Source: Gammaproteobacteria bacterium (lineage in GTDB: Bacteria; Pseudomonadota; Gammaproteobacteria; Comchoanobacterales; Comchoanobacteraceae). From it: 11,227 nucleotides of DNA. This document shows positions 1-7,702 of this stretch, piece after piece. The notes under the pieces were generated by a model. The model did not search any database. It saw nothing but the letters and a program-made list of their open reading frames with translations, and was not told the origin of the DNA. The translations under genes and the position numbers were made by a program. Within the stretch, counting starts at the first letter, position 1. Each line of letters begins with the position of its first letter. Where the stretch lies: NCBI GenBank assembly GCA_030829925.1, contig JAURNZ010000079.1, forward strand, positions 1 through 11,227, in the 5' to 3' direction.

Positions 1-351
1 CACAAGTGGTTCTGTCAGCGGGCCTGCAGGTTGTAATTTCCCATCTTTATCTGCTTCAAGACGGTGGTGCGTCACAACGGCACATTCTTTTGCAAAACCA
101 TCTACATGCTCAGCTTCTTTTTCTAAAAAGCGCATTGGTATAAAAAGTGGGCAGTAAATATTTTCTACCCCTGTTTCTTGGAAGCGCATGTTAAGTTCTT
201 TCTGAATACCTTCCCAAAGTGCATAACCCCAAGGTTTAATGATCATGCAGCCTCTAACAGGTGAGATTTCAGCCAAATCAGCTGCTTTTACAACTTGTTG
301 GTACCACTCAGGGTAATTTTCGCTACGGGTCGGTGTAATGGCTGTTTTCAT
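1..351 (-). CDS. proS: Proline-tRNA ligase, type 3 (archaeal/eukaryote-like), N-terminal 117 residues
   Basis: Charges tRNA-Pro with proline in the cytoplasm. Only the N-terminal 117 residues are present; the gene runs off the left edge. Visible landmarks are ENYPEWYQQVVKAADLAE (residues 11-28), PVRGCMIIKPWGYALWE (31-47), GVENIYCPLFIP (61-72), KEAEHVDGFAKECAVVTHHR (78-97) and a closing GPLTEPL just before motif 2 would follow. This is the class II core of type 3 ProRS, in which catalysis starts almost at the N-terminus. The common proteobacterial ProRS instead begins MRxSxYLLxTLKE and carries an insertion domain. The start is the ATG at 349-351, seven bases after the argS stop, so the two synthetase genes are almost certainly co-transcribed. 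No strong ribosome binding site is seen. The family call is firm; the type is assigned from remembered family sequences. Confidence 0.93.
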   Translation of the reverse strand, partial: MKTAITPTRSENYPEWYQQVVKAADLAEISPVRGCMIIKPWGYALWEGIQKELNMRFQETGVENIYCPLFIPMRFLEKEAEHVDGFAKECAVVTHHRLEADKDGKLQPAGPLTEPLV

Positions 352-358
352 AGTTTGC

Positions 359-2083
359 TCACATAAAATCGATGGTTTCAATGCCTAGGATATTTAGGCC
401 TTGTTTAAGAATATTCGCTGTTAATATAGAAAGAGATAATCGACTGGATTTCTCTTCTGGGCTAGCAGATAAAATGGGATGATGTTCATAGAACTGGTGG
501 TATAGGCTAGCTAATTTATAAAGATAATGACATAGCCGATGAAGGGCTAAAGAATCACGTATGGCAAAAATTTCTTTGGGAAATTGTACTAGATGGCAAG
601 CTAAATCAGTTTCAATATCAGATTTAATTAAAATGTTACCTGCAGCTGCTTCAGCATGTGTTAGTTTTGCTTTTCTTAAAATACTCTGAATACGAACATA
701 AGCATTTTGTAAATAGGGTGCTGTGTTTCCATCCAGTGCCAGCATGCGATCAAAGCTAAAAGCATAGTTTTTAATCTTATCATTAGCAAGATCAGCGTAC
801 TTTAAACCACCAATGGCAATCGCTTTTGCAATAGGTGAAATCTGATCATTTGACCAATCAGGATGGCGGGACTTTACCATTTCAATTGCTTTTTGAGTGG
901 CTTCCTCAATTAAACTTGCAAGGGGGACAGTTGTGCCTTCTCGGGTTTTATAAGGTTTGCCATTGTCTCCTAATACCATCCCGAATAAAATAGCATTGAG
1001 TTCAGGATTATCTTGTCGCCATCCAATGTGCTTGGCAGCTTCAAATACCATTGCAAAATGTTGTTCTTGTCTAGCATCTACAACATAAATGATACGATCA
1101 GCTTGTAATTCATGAATACGAAAGTCTAGCGCAGCTAAATCAGTCGTTGCATATAAAAAACCACCATCTGATTTTTGTATGATTAATGGTAAGTGTTTGC
1201 CATGACGGTCTTTAAAATTATCTAAGTAAATAACCTTAGCACCATCATCTGTGTGGCAGAGTCCTTTTTGGTCAAGCTGTTCGACTAGAGGTTTCAACTT
1301 AGGATTGTAAAAACTTTCTGCCCGAATATCCGCTTCATCTAACAAAACTCCCAAAGATTGATAGATATCGCTAAAGTGAGCTTCACTTGCCTTGACGAGA
1401 TTTTTCCAAATATCAAGTGTTTGTGACTCATGGCTTTGTAGTGCAACCACACGGTCTTTGGCTTTTTTAGCAAATTCAGGTTCGGAATCAAATCTTTTCT
1501 TGGCTGTTTGATAGGCGTTGTTTAAGTCTATGGCATTGGGATCAAAGTTATTTTCAACCAAGTGTTCAATTAACATGCCAAATTGAGTGCCCCAATCCCC
1601 AATATGGTTTTGACGAATGACGTAATCCCCACAGTAGGTCAGTAACCGTGTGATTGCATCGCCAATAATGGTTGATCTGAGGTGGCCAATATGCATATGT
1701 TTAGCAATATTAGGGCTTGAATAGTCAATAACCACTGTCTTAGGTTCTTGTGTTACAGGAATGCCAAGTCTTGGGTCGCGTATTAGCTCATTAAGTTTGT
1801 CATCGAAGTATTCTTTTTTTAGAGAAAAGTTTAAAAACCCAGGTTTAGACGCTACAACATCAACAAATATGTCGTTCTCGCTGAGTATGGTTGAAAGCTC
1901 ATTTGCTATATCGATCGGGGATTTTTGCAAGGGCTTAGATAAAAGCATGGCAACATTAGACTGAAACTGTCCTAGTTTAGCTTGGTTAGCAAGTTGCACC
2001 TGAATATTTACTTTGATATCAATTGAGTAAAGATCAAGCGCATTTTGTATCGCAACAATAATGTCCTGTATAGGGTTTAACAT
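359..2083 (-). CDS. argS: Arginine-tRNA ligase
   Basis: Class I synthetase that activates arginine and charges tRNA-Arg in the cytoplasm. At 574 residues it is close to the E. coli length. In order: an N-terminal Add1-type tRNA-recognition domain (about 1-110), then SSPNIAKHMHIGHLRST (122-137), which holds the HIGH signature at 131-134, then NHIGDWGTQFGML (159-171). The KMSKS-equivalent loop is KPYKTREGT (376-384), the degenerate form usual in ArgRS. A DALR-type helical anticodon-binding domain fills roughly 455-574 and ends LGIETIDFM. The overall match is to gammaproteobacterial ArgRS. It lies 48 bases downstream of trkA and 7 bases upstream of proS. The ATG at 2081-2083 gives the family's usual N-terminus. 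Nothing is truncated or out of frame. Confidence 0.98.
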   Translation of the reverse strand: MLNPIQDIIVAIQNALDLYSIDIKVNIQVQLANQAKLGQFQSNVAMLLSKPLQKSPIDIANELSTILSENDIFVDVVASKPGFLNFSLKKEYFDDKLNELIRDPRLGIPVTQEPKTVVIDYSSPNIAKHMHIGHLRSTIIGDAITRLLTYCGDYVIRQNHIGDWGTQFGMLIEHLVENNFDPNAIDLNNAYQTAKKRFDSEPEFAKKAKDRVVALQSHESQTLDIWKNLVKASEAHFSDIYQSLGVLLDEADIRAESFYNPKLKPLVEQLDQKGLCHTDDGAKVIYLDNFKDRHGKHLPLIIQKSDGGFLYATTDLAALDFRIHELQADRIIYVVDARQEQHFAMVFEAAKHIGWRQDNPELNAILFGMVLGDNGKPYKTREGTTVPLASLIEEATQKAIEMVKSRHPDWSNDQISPIAKAIAIGGLKYADLANDKIKNYAFSFDRMLALDGNTAPYLQNAYVRIQSILRKAKLTHAEAAAGNILIKSDIETDLACHLVQFPKEIFAIRDSLALHRLCHYLYKLASLYHQFYEHHPILSASPEEKSSRLSLSILTANILKQGLNILGIETIDFM

Positions 2084-2131
2084 ACCGTTGATTATTACGC
2101 ATTTTGGTATAAGCTGGCAAGTGAATCTATA

Positions 2132-3451
2132 TCAAATTTTGATATTATGAATGGTTTGACGTGAATCTGTTAAAAATAGGATTAAATCATTTTCTTGAAT
2201 GATGGTATCTTGATCTAAAAGTAAATGACCATCTCTGCAAACACCTAGTAGACAAATATTGTTACCAAGGTCAATTGATTTGAGTGGTTTATTAAGTTGT
2301 TTAAATTGATCATTGATGAGCACTGAAGCAGACATCAATAAGCCATTGGCAATCGTAAAAACTAGTTTAATGCCATCTTTTTTGTAAAGGGCGGTCAAAA
2401 TAAGGTTAACCATAGCCATTTGACCAGAAACGCCATAATCTAGATAAGAGCGCATTAGGTCTAGATAATTAGGTTCTTTAAATAGTGATAATGTTTTTTT
2501 ACAGCCAAGTTGTTTAGCGATTAAGCAACTTAAAACATTACTTGCATCATCATCAGTTAAGCCGCAATAAATATCTGCATCACCTAATGCTTCTTGTGTC
2601 CAGATTTGTTCATCTTTAACGTCACCATGGAGTGTTATGACATGTGGAAAATCTGCAGCAAACTTTTGACAAAGATGATAGTTTTTTTCAATAACTTTTA
2701 TTTTATAGTGGCCACTTAGCTGTTTTGCCAGGTATTTTGCATTATACCCAGCACCACCAATAACGATTTCATTTAATGAAGGATTTTCAATGCCACAGGC
2801 TTCCATAATCCCGTTGATATTACTGACTGTGCATGCAAGAATGATTTCATCGTGAGGTTTAAGTGTGTCTGTTTCACTCAGATATATAATAGATTCATTT
2901 TCTAATTTGATAGGTATACGGCATTCATATGTTTTTTCTAATTCTAAAACATTTTTATCAAGCCATGGTGATTCTTCAGGTATAATGAATCTAACCAATC
3001 CAGCTTCAAGATGGTATTGAACTTCTTCAGCGCCAGGATGATTGATGGTTTGACTGATTTTTTTTGCAAGAATACGCTCAGGGTTGATAAATAAGTCAAT
3101 TGGTAAATTATCATCGCCATATAACTTGCCATCATGGAGATAGTTATGTGTTCTAATACGGGCTATTTTTGTTGGTACATTGAAAAGAGAATGAGCGATT
3201 TGGCAAGCAACCATATTGGATTCATCATGTTCTAGTACAGCAATTAATGCATCACTATCTGCACATTCGCCTTGTCGCAAAACTTCAGGGTAGGTAGGGT
3301 GTCCTACAATGCCTCTAACATCGAGCTCTAGATCGATTTTTTTCACAGCATCAACACGATTGTCAATCACAGTGATGTCATGGCCCGCTGAACATAATTC
3401 CTGGGCTAGTGCAGATGCAACGTGATTACTACCTAAAATTAAAATCTTCAT
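2132..3451 (-). CDS. trkA: TrkA, NAD-binding regulatory subunit of Trk potassium uptake
   Basis: Peripheral cytoplasmic subunit that gates the TrkH/TrkG potassium channel in response to nucleotides. It has 439 residues against about 458 in E. coli. It is built from two RCK halves: a first Rossmann fold (1-130) with a C-terminal lobe to about 220, and a second Rossmann fold (227-345) with its lobe to 439. Landmarks are ITVIDN (26-31), HDESNMVACQIAHSLFN (75-91), VIEKN (253-257), HGDVKDEQIW (275-284), TDDDASNVLSCLIAKQLG (299-316) and the terminal ENDLILFLTD (420-429). Oddly, both nucleotide loops depart from GxGxxG: GSNHVA at 7-12 and GAGYNA at 233-238. The acidic residues that would bind the ribose (D30 and E255) are kept. 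No trkH lies in this window. The gene heads the housekeeping group trkA-argS-proS. Confidence 0.95.
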   Translation of the reverse strand: MKILILGSNHVASALAQELCSAGHDITVIDNRVDAVKKIDLELDVRGIVGHPTYPEVLRQGECADSDALIAVLEHDESNMVACQIAHSLFNVPTKIARIRTHNYLHDGKLYGDDNLPIDLFINPERILAKKISQTINHPGAEEVQYHLEAGLVRFIIPEESPWLDKNVLELEKTYECRIPIKLENESIIYLSETDTLKPHDEIILACTVSNINGIMEACGIENPSLNEIVIGGAGYNAKYLAKQLSGHYKIKVIEKNYHLCQKFAADFPHVITLHGDVKDEQIWTQEALGDADIYCGLTDDDASNVLSCLIAKQLGCKKTLSLFKEPNYLDLMRSYLDYGVSGQMAMVNLILTALYKKDGIKLVFTIANGLLMSASVLINDQFKQLNKPLKSIDLGNNICLLGVCRDGHLLLDQDTIIQENDLILFLTDSRQTIHNIKI

Positions 3452-3466
3452 CTTTCGATATCTACC

Positions 3467-3529
3467 CTTATATAAACTTCAAATGTGACTTTGCCCATTC
3501 CTATAGACTCATACTCTATTTATAGACAA
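3467..3529 (-). promoter_or_regulatory. Possible trkA promoter region
   Basis: The 97-base gap before trkA has two mediocre sigma70-like candidates. One is TTGTCT (3524-3529), an 18-base spacer and TATAGG (3500-3505), which would leave a leader of about 40 bases. The other has TATAAG or TATATA at 3467-3474 with TGGGCA at 3492-3497, close to the start codon. Each box matches four or five of six consensus bases, which is common by chance in DNA this AT-rich. A change of transcription unit here would make sense, because the upstream genes are flippases and the downstream genes are housekeeping. The sequence does not prove it. Confidence 0.25.
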
Positions 3530-3548
3530 TTTTTCGTTAAAAAACCTT

Positions 3549-4913
3549 TTAAATAAAGCCTAGTGGCTTGATTGATGTATGTCGTTTGACCATGAATACT
3601 GAGCTTGCATTTTGTAAAATGATACATGAGATAGATGCGTAGGCAATGCCGATTGATCCAAGTGCTGGAACGAGCAATTTTGCTAGTACAATCATGGTTA
3701 CAATACATGATAAGTTGATTTGAACAAATTTCTGAACATGGTTGCCGTATTGAAGGATAAAATAAGGAGCGCCAAGTAATGCTGCAAAACAGTTGCCGCA
3801 GAGTAAAATGACTACGAATGGTTTGGCTGCAATATATTTCTCACCAAATATAGCTAAGATTTGATCAAGGTAGAGAAACGTAATACCCGATATACCCAAA
3901 ACAATGAGCGCATTGATGATGAGTGTCTTATTCCAAAGTGCTTGAAATTTATCTGATCGAGATTTCTTTTTAAGAAAGAAGTTAACATCGGGTGTTAGGT
4001 ATTGGAAAACAGAATAAGGTATCATGACAATTAAGTTTATGATCATAAGTGCAAGATTGTAATAAGCAACATCACTATTTCCTTTTTCATAAAAGCCCAT
4101 AAGGATAATGTCCAGGTTTGCAATTAAATTATAAATCAACATATTTAAGGCTTGTTTATAGCACTCGGTTGCCCAAGCTTTATTTGTTTTCATGATGTAT
4201 TGATTCGAGAAGCAAATTTTAAAAAAGGATTTGATTTTAATGGCGCACAACATAACCCCAATCAATGTTGCAATCATAAAACTACCTATTAAAATTAATT
4301 GACCATGAAAGCCAGACAAAGGTAGTGGAGCAAAAGCAAAAAAGAATCCCATCACTATGATTAGGATCATATCTGTTACTGTAAATTGCATAAATGTAGA
4401 TGATGCGGTTTCTTTATAAGCAATTAGAAGAGACGATAGCCAATTGCCAATGCCAACGATCGGTGTTGCTATGAATACAAATGCATAGAATTTATGCCAT
4501 TCATTTGGCTCAAACGTGAAAAAAGCTTGATGAGGAAAATGCAGTGGGTTAAACAATATATAACATATGACTGCTAGGATAAGACTGCAGAGAAACGCTT
4601 TTCTAACAAATCTAAGCCCCCAATGAAGGTATGTTTTAATAGCCTCTTGATCCTGTTTAAAGAGGAAATTGCTGACAAAGATACGGCAACTTTGATCCAC
4701 CCCCAACATAATGCCTGAGCCTAAAATAACAATCCAAGTCCATGCTAAAAATAAATCACCATAGATTTCAGGTGTGAAAATTTGTGTTCCAAAGTAATTG
4801 ATAATGAAATAAAGAATATAAGCGATGCAAGAGAAGCCAAGCGGATTAAAAATATTGGCCCAGTTTGACTTTAAAAAAGAGATGTTATTGATTGGTTGCG
4901 TTGTTTCGCTCAT
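3549..4913 (-). CDS. Wzx-like oligosaccharide flippase paralog 1 (leftmost)
   Basis: Predicted inner-membrane protein of the MOP superfamily (polysaccharide biosynthesis/Wzx type), which move lipid-linked glycans across the membrane. It has 454 residues and about 12-14 hydrophobic helices. Landmarks are PLGFS at 24-28 ahead of the first helix, LGVDQSCRIF at 70-79, ALNMLIYNLIANLDIILMGFY at 255-275 with buried D268, FQYLTPDV at 303-310, LWNKTL at 326-331, GSIGIAYAS at 419-427 and the tail KPLGFI. The closest neighbour is paralog 2: both place PLGFS at residue 24, which supports this ATG, and both have the NLDxxLMGFY core. It is last of the five in transcription order, 39 bases after paralog 2 and 97 bases before trkA. 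The transported substrate cannot be told from sequence. Other MOP transporters look similar, so the exact role is less sure than the family. Confidence 0.88.
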   Translation of the reverse strand: MSETTQPINNISFLKSNWANIFNPLGFSCIAYILYFIINYFGTQIFTPEIYGDLFLAWTWIVILGSGIMLGVDQSCRIFVSNFLFKQDQEAIKTYLHWGLRFVRKAFLCSLILAVICYILFNPLHFPHQAFFTFEPNEWHKFYAFVFIATPIVGIGNWLSSLLIAYKETASSTFMQFTVTDMILIIVMGFFFAFAPLPLSGFHGQLILIGSFMIATLIGVMLCAIKIKSFFKICFSNQYIMKTNKAWATECYKQALNMLIYNLIANLDIILMGFYEKGNSDVAYYNLALMIINLIVMIPYSVFQYLTPDVNFFLKKKSRSDKFQALWNKTLIINALIVLGISGITFLYLDQILAIFGEKYIAAKPFVVILLCGNCFAALLGAPYFILQYGNHVQKFVQINLSCIVTMIVLAKLLVPALGSIGIAYASISCIILQNASSVFMVKRHTSIKPLGFI

Positions 4914-4952
4914 CCAGTCTTTATAGTAGAAATTCTAAGATTTGTATAGTTT

Positions 4953-6302
4953 TTAGATCCACTTAAGTGGTTTAAGTTGAGTGTATTTCTTAGCGATTAG
5001 GTTTTCTGCAAGACACTGTAAAACCCAAGTGATGGCGCATGCATAACCAATGCCAATTAATCCAAACAGTGTTACGAATAACATAGACAATACAATCATT
5101 AAGATAACCGCAGTTAAGTTGATAAAAACTAGTTTGTTAACATTGCCACTGTAACGAAGTGCTATGCTAGGACACCCCAGTAGGGCAGTGAGCGTATTGC
5201 CAATTAATAATATGTTTAAGAACGGAGTGGTTTGGAGATAAGCTTCATCAAATATTTTTAAAATATATTTAGACTCCGTAAAAATAATACAAAACAATGA
5301 GAGTACTAAAATTGCATTTAATGCGAGTGTTTTATCCCAGTGTTTTTGTAATGAAACAATTTTTGTCTCAGATTTAAGTGATACCTCAATCTCCGATCTT
5401 AAATATTGAAATAAGGACTGAGGAACGAGCCAGATAATGTCACTGATGGCGATTGCAAGATTATAAAAGCCTAATGTAGGAGTATCCTTGCCATAAAAAC
5501 CCATCAATAAAAAGTCTAGATTAATAATTAAATTATAAATAAGCATGCTGGTTGCCTGACGGTAAGCGCATTGACGCCAGATAGAGTGGTTTGTATTGCT
5601 AGTAAAACGTTTGGTGCAGATATGTTTCATAAAAGACATGGGAAGCTTGTTACAAAACCAGATGCTTAGTATCAATAAAATAAATAAGGAGCCAAGAAAA
5701 ATCTCATAGATGAATGTGACACGTATATTTTTTATATCATAGCCAAGACATATGATTAAAATAACAACAAGGCATAGTTGAAAGGCAAGGTATTGTATAA
5801 AAGTTGCATGACCTGTTTTGCGATAAGCAAGAAGCACTGATGTTAGACAGTTAGTAATGCCAAGTATCGGTGTTGCAATTAATAGTATGCCAAAAAATGA
5901 AAACCATGGACTATTTTGATCACTAATTAAACCAGCAGATAGTATGCTGAATATAATTAGAGCCAAGGATAAGCAGACGACAATAGGCTTGGTAATTAAT
6001 TGAGCACCCCAGCTAAGAAAATCACTAATCTCCGTTAAGTTTTTATCATCTATCAAACGAGTTAAAAAACGCAGCACTGTTTGGTCAGCACCTAAGGTAA
6101 CGATAGAGCCTAGAATAGTCAGCCATGCAAGTGTTAAAGTTGCTTCCCCATATGCTTCAGGAATGAGCATCTGTGTCATTAGATAATTAATCAAGAATGT
6201 TAGGAAGAATGATGCTAGAGAGAACCCTAATGGCGCCATAACATGTAACCATTTTCGTCTTATGAAATTTAGTAAAGTAATGGGGACGAATTCATCGATC
6301 AT
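4953..6302 (-). CDS. Wzx-like oligosaccharide flippase paralog 2
   Basis: Multi-helix inner-membrane protein of 449 residues, same family as its neighbours and closest to paralog 1. PLGFS sits at 24-28, LGADQTVLRF at 70-79, ATSMLIYNLIINLDFLLMGFY at 250-270 with buried D263, FQYL at 298-301, HWDKTL at 321-326 (Asp where the others have Asn), GLIGIGYA at 414-421 and the tail KPLKWI. The tail lacks the usual Gly two residues before the end. The N-terminus matches paralog 1 position for position, so the ATG at 6300-6302 is well supported. The 68 bases upstream hold a TATGAT (6316-6321) but no convincing -35 box, so transcription from paralog 3 is the simpler reading. Substrate unknown. Confidence 0.87.
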   Translation of the reverse strand: MIDEFVPITLLNFIRRKWLHVMAPLGFSLASFFLTFLINYLMTQMLIPEAYGEATLTLAWLTILGSIVTLGADQTVLRFLTRLIDDKNLTEISDFLSWGAQLITKPIVVCLSLALIIFSILSAGLISDQNSPWFSFFGILLIATPILGITNCLTSVLLAYRKTGHATFIQYLAFQLCLVVILIICLGYDIKNIRVTFIYEIFLGSLFILLILSIWFCNKLPMSFMKHICTKRFTSNTNHSIWRQCAYRQATSMLIYNLIINLDFLLMGFYGKDTPTLGFYNLAIAISDIIWLVPQSLFQYLRSEIEVSLKSETKIVSLQKHWDKTLALNAILVLSLFCIIFTESKYILKIFDEAYLQTTPFLNILLIGNTLTALLGCPSIALRYSGNVNKLVFINLTAVILMIVLSMLFVTLFGLIGIGYACAITWVLQCLAENLIAKKYTQLKPLKWI

Positions 6303-6370
6303 AGATCAATTTTCTATCATATTTTTTATGCATTGTCACCAATAATTTCTACTACAGATTTGAGACTTTC

Positions 6371-7702
6371 TTAAAATAGGCCATATGGTTTGAATTTTAA
6401 TAAATATTTTATACAAATATATATATAAATTTGATTTAAAATTGTTGTGGTTAACGAGGCTAAAGCAATGCCTTTTAATCCATACATAGGGTATAGAAAA
6501 AAGCCAATGATTAGAAAAATTATTGGTCGACTTAAGTTTGCAACGTTGATGTATTGAACATAGCCACTATATTGTAAGAGTATTTCTTTACGACCTCCTA
6601 TTGCATAGATAAAAAATGACCAGTTCATGATGTGAATGATGTCTGGAACAGGTTTGTAGTTATCTGAATAAATATATAATATGAGGGTGTCAGAATGACG
6701 AATCAAATAAGCAAAAATAAGCAAAATGATAACATTGTATTTAAGTGATTGGTTCCATAGTCGTTGGAGCTCTTTTTTTGTTTGCTCATCCTTGGTTAAG
6801 ATACTAATCTTTGGAGACAAGTGTCTAAATATCCCTTTGGGAACTCGCTCTAAAATAGAAGCTGTTTTAATAGCTATTCCATAAATTGCTAATTGGGTGT
6901 GTGTTGGCGAGAATAGCGCTAATAACACAAAATCCATGCGAGCAATAAATGCGTTTGAGACATTGTAAAGAAGCTGGCTTTTGGCGGTTTTTTGCCATTT
7001 AGGGTGAGTTTCTTTGTTATGGACGGGTATTTTTTTAAATTTTGTTAAGGAATTAAAAAGGATTGGGGAATGTTTTCGTAAAACAAACAGTGCAATGATA
7101 ATCAGTAGAATGTAACAAACTGTCATGATTCGCAAAACACTTCCAATCGGCGTGGCAAAGCCATCTGTGTAAAAGAATATGGTATAAGTGCCTATGCATG
7201 ATAATAGTAGGATGTAAAACCCCATTGCTTTGATAAAAGTGGAGAGTTCAATGTGATCGTCACATAGTAAAAAACTAGATATTAAGTTGATGCCTGCAAG
7301 CATTGGGCTAGCTACGAATAGATATGTAACTAATCTAGTTGTTTCTGTGACATGAGAAAGGAAAATTATTTCAAGTGGATCAATTACGATTAATGTAAAA
7401 AATCCTAATATAATTGAAATTTTTAGCGGCCAATAGATGATGTTAATATTCCAATTAACGTATGAGCTTGTTTGATTTTCTTCATGATCATATATGTATC
7501 TATTTAAAAATTGTTTTGCGCTTGACCCTGTCCCGAGCAATAAAATTTGAGCCGCTATTGGTATTGACGTTAGGGCATAGTTAATGATGCCAAAATTTTC
7601 AATACTCATGATATTGGCTAAAAGAATGCTGGTGGCGTAATTAGCAAAAAATGCTAAAAGTAAAATAATTAGTGGTGTGAAAATTTTGTTAAGTCCAACC
7701 AT
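6371..7702 (-). CDS. Wzx-like oligosaccharide flippase paralog 3
   Basis: Multi-helix inner-membrane protein of 443 residues. It groups with paralogs 4 and 5 through DPLEIIFLSH (108-117), SQLLYNVSNAFIARMDF (242-258, buried D257), LAIYGIAI (271-278), IFRHLSP (291-297), LWNQSL (315-320) and the tail KPYGLF. It is the most divergent of that trio. It has LGTGS at 56-60 where paralogs 1, 2 and 4 carry an Asp, and it lacks the YAS triplet (GIALAS at 411-416). Its ATG (7700-7702) overlaps the stop of paralog 4 by one base in a TAATG arrangement, the classic layout for translational coupling, so the two proteins are probably made together. A GGGTG about ten bases upstream, inside paralog 4, could serve as a weak ribosome binding site. 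Substrate unknown. Confidence 0.87.
   Translation of the reverse strand: MVGLNKIFTPLIILLLAFFANYATSILLANIMSIENFGIINYALTSIPIAAQILLLGTGSSAKQFLNRYIYDHEENQTSSYVNWNINIIYWPLKISIILGFFTLIVIDPLEIIFLSHVTETTRLVTYLFVASPMLAGINLISSFLLCDDHIELSTFIKAMGFYILLLSCIGTYTIFFYTDGFATPIGSVLRIMTVCYILLIIIALFVLRKHSPILFNSLTKFKKIPVHNKETHPKWQKTAKSQLLYNVSNAFIARMDFVLLALFSPTHTQLAIYGIAIKTASILERVPKGIFRHLSPKISILTKDEQTKKELQRLWNQSLKYNVIILLIFAYLIRHSDTLILYIYSDNYKPVPDIIHIMNWSFFIYAIGGRKEILLQYSGYVQYINVANLSRPIIFLIIGFFLYPMYGLKGIALASLTTTILNQIYIYICIKYLLKFKPYGLF

Noticed and set aside
1761..1964. 67-codon open frame on the plus strand
   Set aside because: It lies wholly inside argS on the opposite strand and its translation resembles no family I know; it is a shadow frame.
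2092..2120. TTGCCA-17-TAATAA ahead of argS
   Set aside because: The -10 box matches only three of six bases and would make argS nearly leaderless; transcription from trkA is simpler.
2944..3135. Short minus-strand frame inside trkA; similar frames at 3520-3708 and 7806-8045
   Set aside because: All overlap well-supported genes in another frame and look like by-products of AT-rich coding DNA.
3539..3569. Hairpin AAGCC/GGCTT at the end of flippase paralog 1, with a T run downstream on the minus strand
   Set aside because: Only five base pairs, inside the conserved K-P-L-G codons, with the T run 11 bases away; too weak to call a terminator.
4914..4952. TATACA-17-TATAAA ahead of flippase paralog 1
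   Set aside because: The -35 match is poor and the start point would fall at the ATG; in AT-rich DNA such matches arise by chance.
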